Positions 1-3,816 of a stretch of 5,556 nt of DNA are shown one piece after another. Under the pieces are notes generated by a model. The model had not been told where the DNA came from and ran no database searches. It worked only from the letters and a program-made list of their open reading frames with translations. Within the stretch, counting starts at the first letter, position 1, and each line of letters begins with the position of its first letter. The stretch lies in NCBI GenBank assembly GCA_003222855.1, contig QHXH01000005.1, forward strand, positions 1 through 5,556. Reading direction: 5' to 3'. Source of the DNA: Acidobacteriota bacterium (GTDB lineage Bacteria > Acidobacteriota > Blastocatellia > Pyrinomonadales > Pyrinomonadaceae). The position numbers and the translations under genes are program-made.

Positions 1-85
1 CCACGGATACGACGACCCGAGCGGGATTGTGCTGGATGGAGATCGGGTGATCTGGACCTGGAATCTTAATCTGTTTTTCTTTCAT
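1..85 (-). CDS. DUF427 domain protein, N-terminal part (runs off the window)
   Basis: Read on the minus strand from the ATG at 85, an open frame of 28 codons reaches the window edge. It begins MKEKQIKIPGPDHPISI and continues with HNPARVVVSV. The 'IPGPDHPI.I..NPARV.V' opening is, from memory, characteristic of DUF427 proteins, small cytoplasmic proteins of about 90-130 residues with no firmly established biochemical role. The start lies 28 bp after the SDR stop codon on the same strand, so it is probably cotranscribed with the SDR under the TetR-controlled promoter. The upstream sequence (GAAAGACG) is only a weak ribosome binding site. The family call rests on a short N-terminal signature, so it is likely but not certain; the C-terminal part is not visible. 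Confidence 0.72.
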   Translation of the reverse strand, partial: MKEKQIKIPGPDHPISIQHNPARVVVSV

Positions 86-113
86 GTTTCGTCTTTCGTT
101 TAGTTGCCTCGAT

Positions 114-443
114 TCAGGCATTCATTCCGCCATCCACGGTAAGATTTGCTCCGGTGATGTAAGAAGACTCCGGACCGGCGACAAACGCCACCATTGCAGC
201 GATTTCATCAACGTGTCCGTAGCGGTCGAGTGACGTGGCAGCCTTCTGCGGCACCGCCCACTCGCTCGTGGCGGGATTCAAATCCGTATCGATCGGGCCC
301 GGCTGCACGTTGTTGACCGTGATGCCCCGGCTCCCGAGTTCTCTGGAGAGCCCCTGAGTAAATATTTTCACGGCTCCCTTTGTGGCCGCGTAGGGCACAA
401 GGCCGGGCACCAGGACACGCTCACCCACGGACGAACCAATCAT
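114..443 (-). CDS. Short-chain dehydrogenase/reductase, C-terminal fragment of a split gene
   Basis: This 109-residue frame carries the catalytic and C-terminal half of the same SDR. It begins MIGSSVGE, with the catalytic Ser expected at residue 5 (13 before the Tyr), then has the YxxxK motif as Y18 and K22 in PYAATKGAV. The usual NNVQPGPIDTDL segment follows, and the ending ITGANLTVDGGMNA is typical of the family's C-terminus. Its ATG overlaps the TGA of the upstream half in an ATGA arrangement (440-443), and GGAAGAG lies a few bases upstream. Coupled re-initiation is therefore formally possible, but the simplest reading is a deletion of about 82-85 bp that removed the middle of one gene and shifted the frame. 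The fragment lacks the cofactor-binding fold and is unlikely to be active alone. The DUF427 gene follows 28 bp downstream. Confidence 0.82.
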   Translation of the reverse strand: MIGSSVGERVLVPGLVPYAATKGAVKIFTQGLSRELGSRGITVNNVQPGPIDTDLNPATSEWAVPQKAATSLDRYGHVDEIAAMVAFVAGPESSYITGANLTVDGGMNA

Positions 444-775
444 GATGCCATCTCTTCCAGCGTTGTCTCCTCAAACGTTTTCGGAATCGCTGTGCCGGCA
501 TTGTTTACCAGGACGTCCAGTTGGCCGAACGTCGCCACGGTCTTTTCCACGGCGGCCTTGGCGGCCTCGGCCTTAGTGGCGTCCGCCCGGATCGCGATCG
601 CCTTTCCGCCGTCGCGTTCAATCTCCTTAACCACCGACGCGGCCGCATCGGCGCCTTTCGAGTATGTGATGGCCACCTTCGCCCCGTCTGCCGCCAGACG
701 TTTGGCGATTGCGGCACCAATGCCGCGCGAGCCGCCCGTAACGAGTGCAATCTTTCCTTCCAGTTTCTTAGTCAT
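440..775 (-). CDS. Short-chain dehydrogenase/reductase, N-terminal fragment of a split gene
   Basis: This 111-residue frame is the Rossmann (NAD(P)H-binding) half of a classical SDR. It has the nucleotide-binding motif TGGSRGIG at residues 13-20, an acidic-site 'RAD' near 63-65, and the structural NNAG motif at 91-94. It then reads IPKTFEETTLEEM and hits a TGA two codons later. Intact SDRs of this type are about 245-250 residues; here the next 25-30 residues, including the segment with the catalytic Asn of the Asn-Ser-Tyr-Lys tetrad, are missing. The rest of the gene continues in another frame (114-443). The start is well supported: GAGGAG lies 7 nt upstream at 783-788. The sequence suggests a decayed gene or an assembly gap; alone this fragment cannot be a working dehydrogenase. 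It is divergent from a TetR regulator, a common arrangement for SDRs of this kind. Confidence 0.85.
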   Translation of the reverse strand: MTKKLEGKIALVTGGSRGIGAAIAKRLAADGAKVAITYSKGADAAASVVKEIERDGGKAIAIRADATKAEAAKAAVEKTVATFGQLDVLVNNAGTAIPKTFEETTLEEMAS

Positions 776-782
776 TGTTTAT

Positions 783-788
783 CTCCTC
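783..788 (-). promoter_or_regulatory. Ribosome binding site of the SDR gene
   Basis: GAGGAG on the minus strand, 7 nt before the ATG at 775-773. It fixes the SDR start. Confidence 0.75.
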
Positions 789-796
789 AATGATGT

Positions 797-827
797 TTGT
801 GGTTAATTATGTATCGATAGGTATAAA
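797..827 (+). promoter_or_regulatory. Possible promoter of the TetR gene
   Basis: TATAAA at 822-827 is a good -10 element on the plus strand. The best -35 candidate is TTGTGG at 797-802, with a long 19-bp spacer. The -10 touches operator-like site 1 and overlaps the SDR -10 by two bases, so the two genes would be reciprocally controlled. The spacing makes this weak. Confidence 0.22.
812..823. promoter_or_regulatory. Operator-like site 1 for the divergent TetR regulator
   Basis: TATCGATAGGTA contains the perfect 8-bp palindrome TATCGATA (812-819) and matches site 2 (865-876) at 9 of 12 positions, sharing TA..GAT.GGTA and the following T. It lies just downstream of the SDR -10. Palindromes in the divergent intergenic region are the usual targets of TetR-family dimers. 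Binding is inferred. Confidence 0.42.
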
Positions 828-854
828 ACTAGACCCTGGACAAAAGCGCGTCAA
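826..854 (-). promoter_or_regulatory. Candidate sigma-70-type promoter of the SDR unit
   Basis: On the minus strand TTGACG (854-849) is followed after 17 bp by TAGTTT (831-826). The -35 is close to consensus and the -10 is moderate. The expected transcription start falls near operator-like site 1 (812-823), so a bound TetR dimer would block initiation. Confidence 0.4.
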
Positions 855-864
855 GTGATTTATT

Positions 865-876
865 TACTGATCGGTA
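865..876. promoter_or_regulatory. Operator-like site 2, overlapping the TetR start codon
   Basis: TACTGATCGGTA is a near-perfect dyad: 10 of 12 positions match its reverse complement, with GATC at the centre. It lies 53 bp from site 1, about five helical turns, so both sites face the same side of the DNA. The last base is the A of the preferred TetR ATG, so occupancy would also interfere with the regulator's own expression. Confidence 0.45.
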
Positions 877-1487
877 TGAAATCGAAATCTAACCCGGCGG
901 CTCGCGGGCGACCGCGCGCGTTCGATCCTGAGGCCGCTCTGGACCGCGCCATGCACGTTTTTTGGGCCAAAGGTTACGAAGGCGCCTCGCTCTCAGATTT
1001 AACGCGAGCCATGCGCATCAATCGGCCTAGTCTTTACGCTGCTTTTGGCAACAAGGAGCAGCTCTTTCGTAAGGTTCTCGATCGATACATGGACGGGCCG
1101 GTCGCCTATTTTGGCAAAGCTCTGGCGGCACCGAAGGCGCGGGATGTGGTCGAAGAAATATTCCTCGGCACGGCCAGGATGGGGGATGATCCAAGGATTC
1201 CAGCAGGATGCCTCATGGTCCAGGGTGCGTTGGCGGTCGGAGATGCGGCAGGGTCCGTTAGAAAGGACGCAGCTGCGCGGCGCGCCGCCAGCGAAGCGGC
1301 GTTGCGTCGTCGCCTTCAACGAGCAAAGCGCGAAGGCGATCTTCCGAAAAACGCTGACCCAGCCGAACTGGCCAGTTATGTCATGACTGTCGTGCGCGGA
1401 ATGGCAGTGCAGTCCGCTGGCGGCGCCACCCGGAATCAACTACGGCGAATCGCACAAATCGCGTTGCGTGCGTGGCCGACTAGTTAA
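876..1487 (+). CDS. TetR/AcrR-family transcriptional repressor
   Basis: A cytoplasmic DNA-binding regulator of 203 residues from the ATG at 876, a normal length for TetR repressors. The N-terminus reads RGRPRAFDPEAAL, the usual lead-in, followed by the helix-turn-helix at about residues 36-58 (EGASLSDLTRAM..NRPSLYAAFGNK, ending in the typical SLYAAFGNKE(Q)LF segment). The rest is the ligand-binding/dimerisation domain, with a 'PAGCLMVQGAL' stretch common in TetR proteins that sit beside SDR genes. The frame is open up to a GTG at 855, but homologues usually begin shortly before RGRPRAFD, so 876 is preferred. No Shine-Dalgarno sequence precedes either start, so a leaderless message is possible. 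It is divergent from the SDR gene, its likely target together with itself. The inducer is unknown, probably the SDR substrate or a related electrophile. Confidence 0.9.
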   Translation: MKSKSNPAARGRPRAFDPEAALDRAMHVFWAKGYEGASLSDLTRAMRINRPSLYAAFGNKEQLFRKVLDRYMDGPVAYFGKALAAPKARDVVEEIFLGTARMGDDPRIPAGCLMVQGALAVGDAAGSVRKDAAARRAASEAALRRRLQRAKREGDLPKNADPAELASYVMTVVRGMAVQSAGGATRNQLRRIAQIALRAWPTS

Positions 1488-1509
1488 CTTAGACCACCGG
1501 CGAAAAGAG

Positions 1510-1541
1510 GTTGAGGTGTTCAGCAGTTGAGTCGTTGAGAT
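1510..1541 (+). repeat. Four tandem 8-bp units of GTTGAG type (array A1)
   Basis: Four contiguous octamers: GTTGAGGT, GTTCAGCA, GTTGAGTC and GTTGAGAT. The first six bases are conserved (GTTSAG) and the last two vary. The array lies 23 bp after the TetR stop codon. Related arrays occur at 1593, 2719, 2832, 3570, 3620 and 3636. Confidence 0.7.
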
Positions 1542-1592
1542 TGACCTCGCCGCGATCAAACTGAGGAGATTCAGAATAGAAATCGGAAGAGA

Positions 1593-1624
1593 GTTGAGAT
1601 GTTGAAGCGGTGAGCTGTTGAGAG
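1593..1624 (+). repeat. Four tandem 8-bp units of GTTGAG type (array A2)
   Basis: Four contiguous octamers: GTTGAGAT, GTTGAAGC, GGTGAGCT and GTTGAGAG. The period is the same 8 bp as in array A1, 51 bp upstream, but out of phase with it, so this is a second array in the same gap. Confidence 0.68.
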
Positions 1625-1642
1625 AGAAAGGAAATCGGATAG

Positions 1643-1656
1643 CCCGCCGCGGCGGG
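1643..1656. repeat. Perfect 14-bp G+C palindrome
   Basis: CCCGCCGCGGCGGG is identical to its reverse complement. As RNA it would form a 5-bp stem with a CGCG loop. No T-run follows, so it is not a standard intrinsic terminator. It lies between TetR and the PhzF-like gene and could be a weak terminator, a protein site or part of an intergenic repeat. Confidence 0.5.
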
Positions 1657-1752
1657 TAAACTTCTATGGGACGGCGAAGAGTTTCTTAGCGATTGCCTCC
1701 AGAGATTAATATTCGTCTTGCGCTGTCGGCGGCACAAGATTGATAAGTTTTT

Positions 1753-2667
1753 ATGCCGGACCGCACTTACGAATTCGTTCAGCTTGACGTTTTCACACAG
1801 AGGCCGCTGACGGGTAATCCGCTCGCCATTTTTACCGATGCACGCGGCCTGGATGATGGGGAAATGCAGGCGCTCGCGCGTGAGATGAATCTTTCCGAGA
1901 CAACTTTCACCCTGCCGTGCGATCCCGCCAGCGAAGGTCACAAAGTCCGCATCTTCACTGTTGCGGAAGAGTTGCCTTTTGCCGGGCATCCGACGCTTGG
2001 GACGGCGCTGCATTTGTATGCGTCGGACTCCGCTCCCAATTCAAAAAAGTCTGCTGAGATCACGCTCGATCTGAAAGCGGGGAAGATCCCGGTGCGTTTC
2101 AGCGCAGGTTCGGAGAATGCCGGACGAAAACGAGCAGACGGTCAGGTGTTCGGCGAAATGCGTCAACGCGATCCTGAATTCGGAGCAATGTTTTCGCGTG
2201 AAGAAGTCGCTCGCGTGATTGGAATCGCGGCGGACGAGATTCCGTGGCCGATCCAGATCGTCTCGACGGGGTTGCCATTCGCGATTGTTGGCATTCGTGA
2301 GTTGAAAACCCTGGCGAATCTAAAGTTCTCTTATGTGCACGCTGAGGAATTTCTCAAGAACACCGCCGCCAAGTTTTTTTACTTTCTCTGTCCCCAACGG
2401 CGCGAAAACCGACTGGAAGCCGAAGCGCGCATGTTTTTTTATGGCGCTGAGGATCCAGCTACGGGATCAGCGGCCGGTTGCGCCGCGAGTTGGATGGTGC
2501 AACACGGCATCGCAAACAGTGACGAACAAGTGGTGATTCGACAGGGCGTCGAGATTCGTCGTCCCAGCGAAATGTATGTGCGAGCAACGCGAGACGGCCA
2601 ACGTGTCACTAATGTTCGTGTTGGCGGATACGCGGTGGAAGTGCTGCGCGGAACCGTGCGTCTTTAG
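1753..2667 (+). CDS. PhzF-family epimerase/isomerase
   Basis: A 304-residue soluble protein of the PhzF / diaminopimelate-epimerase-like fold; family members are about 260-305 residues. The N-terminal half has the family opening (FVQLDVFTQRPLTGNPLAI), then NLSETTF with Glu49 in the position of the catalytic acid/base Glu45 of Pseudomonas PhzF. EELPFAGHPTLGT at 72-84 corresponds to the active-site loop containing the conserved His (His79). The C-terminal half has EDPATGSAAGC at 233-243, with the conserved Asp234. PhzF isomerises trans-2,3-dihydro-3-hydroxyanthranilate in phenazine synthesis, but most homologues, such as E. coli YddE, have unknown substrates. No other phenazine gene is present here, so a phenazine role should not be assumed. 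The ATG lacks a clear Shine-Dalgarno sequence but fits the family's N-terminus. Confidence 0.93.
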   Translation: MPDRTYEFVQLDVFTQRPLTGNPLAIFTDARGLDDGEMQALAREMNLSETTFTLPCDPASEGHKVRIFTVAEELPFAGHPTLGTALHLYASDSAPNSKKSAEITLDLKAGKIPVRFSAGSENAGRKRADGQVFGEMRQRDPEFGAMFSREEVARVIGIAADEIPWPIQIVSTGLPFAIVGIRELKTLANLKFSYVHAEEFLKNTAAKFFYFLCPQRRENRLEAEARMFFYGAEDPATGSAAGCAASWMVQHGIANSDEQVVIRQGVEIRRPSEMYVRATRDGQRVTNVRVGGYAVEVLRGTVRL

Positions 2668-2718
2668 ATTTCGATGCCTAAGGACGCACGCATAGGAAGC
2701 GACGAGTGACCATGGGGA

Positions 2719-2732
2719 GTTGATTGTTGATC
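2719..2732 (+). repeat. Two tandem 7-bp GTTGATN units
   Basis: GTTGATT followed directly by GTTGATC. It is the shortest form of the intergenic repeat family and uses a 7-bp period, unlike the 8-bp arrays upstream of the PhzF-like gene. Confidence 0.45.
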
Positions 2733-2733
2733 C

Positions 2734-2748
2734 GCCTTTGCACAAGGC
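2734..2748. repeat. Small hairpin downstream of the PhzF-like gene
   Basis: GCCTT and AAGGC flank a 5-nt TGCAC loop. It lies 66 bp after the stop codon with no following T-run, so it is at most a weak terminator. It sits directly after the GTTGATN pair and may belong to a larger intergenic repeat. Confidence 0.35.
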
Positions 2749-2831
2749 TTCCGTCTTCGCTCAGCTACGACGTGACAAGCCGGCGCGACAGGTGAGTGGC
2801 AATATCAGCTCGGAGGGCAGAGCTGAAGAGG

Positions 2832-2859
2832 GTTGATGGTTGAGAGTTGCGGATTGAGA
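2832..2859 (+). repeat. Four tandem 7-bp GTTGA-type units (array B)
   Basis: Four contiguous heptamers: GTTGATG, GTTGAGA, GTTGCGG and ATTGAGA. The array ends 28 bp before the cupin start codon, so it lies in the likely 5' leader or promoter of that gene. Confidence 0.65.
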
Positions 2860-2887
2860 GCAAACTCGAAAGAGCGACGTTCAGAGA

Positions 2888-3286
2888 ATGGAGATAAAAA
2901 GATCTGGTTCACAACCTTCCGGCAACGGGCCAGCTGATTGGTTTACGGGTACCGTGCGAATTGACCCGCTGTTCGAGGCACCGGAACCGGCACGCGTTCG
3001 TGGCGCAAGCGTCACGTTCGAGCCTGGGGCTCGCACCGCCTGGCATACACATCCACTCGGTCAGACGTTGATCGTCACGTCCGGCCTAGGGTGGGTTCAG
3101 CGTTGGGGCGGCCCGATTGAGGAAATTCGGCCGGGCGATGTAGTATGGTTCGCCCCGGGCGAGAAGCATTGGCACGGCGCGACGCCGACGACGGCGATGA
3201 CGCACATTGCCATTCAAGAAGCGCTCAACGGCAAGGTGGTCGATTGGATGGAACACGTCAGTAATGAGCAATATCGCAGAAGCTAA
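2888..3286 (+). CDS. Single-domain cupin of the bacterial manganese hydroxynitrile lyase type
   Basis: A 132-residue cytoplasmic cupin. It closely resembles the acidobacterial hydroxynitrile lyases, such as GtHNL of Granulicella tundricola, which cleave or form cyanohydrins such as (R)-mandelonitrile using Mn(II). Known GtHNL metal ligands are His53, His55, Gln59 and His94; all four occur here at the same numbers (AWHTHPLGQT at 51-60; GEKHWHG at 91-97). Residues 40, 42 and 110, altered in engineered GtHNL variants, are the wild-type Ala, Val and Gln. Cupin motif 1 is at about 43-62 and motif 2 at 82-97. The ATG at 2888 gives the family's MEIKR start, though the ribosome binding site is poor. 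A truncated second copy of the 3' end follows 168 bp downstream. The enzyme class is well supported by residues; the physiological substrate is unknown, and cyanohydrin lysis may be a side activity. Confidence 0.9.
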   Translation: MEIKRSGSQPSGNGPADWFTGTVRIDPLFEAPEPARVRGASVTFEPGARTAWHTHPLGQTLIVTSGLGWVQRWGGPIEEIRPGDVVWFAPGEKHWHGATPTTAMTHIAIQEALNGKVVDWMEHVSNEQYRRS

Positions 3287-3454
3287 TCGAGACTGAAGAT
3301 GCAGCGCGCGGGGCTGAACGAAAAAGGCGATTGTCACGGCTTCTGCGTGAAAGAACAAGCGCGACGCACAACCCGCGCCAACTTCCCGCTTCGCGTGAGA
3401 CATCCGCGTCCTTCGGCGCGTTCCCACTTCCACTTCATCTCTTCGAGATTCGTG
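3287..3454. other. Unassigned 168-bp segment between the cupin and its partial copy
   Basis: I recognise no gene, RNA or mobile element here. An open frame from the ATG at 3299 runs in frame into the cupin remnant, but its first 52 residues have no cupin features, are rich in Arg, Ser and Pro, and lack a ribosome binding site. The join with cupin-like sequence is abrupt at 3455, the codon equivalent to metal ligand His94. This looks like unrelated DNA joined to a truncated gene. Confidence 0.45.
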
Positions 3455-3574
3455 TATTGGCATGGCGCTACGCCGACGACGGCAATGACTCATATCGCCA
3501 TTCAAGAAGCGCTCAACGGCAAGGTGGTCGATTGGATGGAGAAGGTCAGCGAAGAACAATACCGCGGAAGTTGA
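3455..3574 (+). pseudogene. 3' remnant of a second cupin hydroxynitrile-lyase-like gene
   Basis: These 120 bp match 3167-3286 of the intact cupin at 102 of 120 positions by my count and end in an equivalent stop codon (TGA instead of TAA). The encoded 39 residues differ at four places (His to Tyr, His to Lys, Asn to Glu, Arg to Gly). Most other nucleotide changes are synonymous, so the second copy was probably a functional gene while it diverged. The first residue corresponds to metal ligand His94 and is Tyr here. Everything upstream, including the cupin motif with the other three ligands, is absent, so no metal site can form. A 44-bp central stretch (3497-3540) is identical to the intact copy. 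A frame from 3299 could translate it, but I regard it as a relic. Confidence 0.82.
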
Positions 3575-3583
3575 TAGTTGAGA
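3570..3583 (+). repeat. Two tandem 7-bp GTTGA-type units (array C1)
   Basis: GTTGATA followed by GTTGAGA, overlapping the stop codon of the cupin remnant (3572-3574). Confidence 0.5.
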
Positions 3584-3584
3584 G

Positions 3585-3617
3585 CGTAAAGCTCCGTTGG
3601 AGCCACGCTCCTTTACG
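3585..3617. repeat. Nested inverted repeat after the cupin remnant
   Basis: An outer 7-bp stem, CGTAAAG (3585-3591) with CTTTACG (3611-3617), encloses an inner hairpin, GCTCC-GTT-GGAGC (3591-3603). There is no T-run. It could be a transcript-stabilising or weak terminator structure, or the end of an intergenic repeat element. Confidence 0.45.
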
Positions 3618-3667
3618 GAGTTGAGTGATTGACAAGCAAAACGCTGAACGCTCAACGCCCAACTCCG
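3616..3667. repeat. Inverted GTTGA arrays able to fold back (arrays C2/C3)
   Basis: GTTGAGT and GATTGAC (3620-3633) on the plus strand are followed by four heptamers in the opposite orientation (3636-3663: GCAAAAC, GCTGAAC, GCTCAAC, GCCCAAC; the reverse strand reads GTTNNGC-type units). An 8-bp perfect inverted repeat, CGGAGTTG (3616-3623) with CAACTCCG (3660-3667), brackets them. It shares two bases with the preceding 3585-3617 stem, so the two folds would compete. Confidence 0.58.
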
Positions 3668-3744
3668 AAGGCTTTCGCGAGCAGGCAGCCGAACGTCGAA
3701 CTAGCCAGAGGCGACAGAAGTCCCTCGAAGGAAGCGAAACGGAA

Positions 3745-3771
3745 CTTTGTTGCCTTTGTTTTCTTTTGTTG
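3745..3771 (+). repeat. Three T-rich 9-bp direct repeats upstream of the aldo/keto reductase
   Basis: CTTTGTTGC, CTTTGTTTT and CTTTTGTTG follow one another at a 9-bp period, ending 45 bp before the start codon. The tract is T-rich on the coding strand and differs in sequence from the GTTGA arrays. It could be part of the promoter or leader; I see no clear -35/-10 pair. Confidence 0.45.
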
Positions 3772-3802
3772 ATGTTTGAATCAGAGCAAGGAGCTAGAAG
3801 TT

Positions 3803-3809
3803 AGGAGGT
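3803..3809 (+). promoter_or_regulatory. Strong ribosome binding site of the aldo/keto reductase
   Basis: AGGAGGT, a near-complete Shine-Dalgarno sequence, lies 7 nt before the ATG at 3817. It is the strongest in the window and fixes the start. Confidence 0.85.
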
Positions 3810-3816
3810 CGCAAAA

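Noticed and set aside
855..875. GTG at 855 as the TetR start
   Set aside because: It would add MIYLLIG before the usual N-terminus, has no ribosome binding site and runs through the operator-like palindrome. The ATG at 876 fits the family.
1489..2013. Minus-strand frame of 174 codons
   Set aside because: It crosses the intergenic repeats and the start of the PhzF-like gene on the opposite strand, has no recognisable domain or ribosome binding site, and looks like chance openness.
1753..2667. Phenazine biosynthesis cluster
   Set aside because: Only a PhzF-like protein is present. Most members of this family have no link to phenazines, and no other phz gene is visible.
3299..3574. A real 91-residue gene ending in cupin-like sequence
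   Set aside because: The first 52 residues have no cupin features, there is no ribosome binding site, and the cupin part lacks three of four metal ligands and has Tyr for the fourth. A relic explains it better.
3086..3655. Minus-strand frame of 189 codons with an internal repeated sequence
   Set aside because: The internal repeat is only the antisense of the cupin gene and its relic. The protein is Arg-rich and unlike any family I know.
1510..3663. CRISPR array
   Set aside because: Units are 7-8 bp, directly adjacent and degenerate, without the 20-40 bp repeats and unique spacers of CRISPR, and there is no cas gene.
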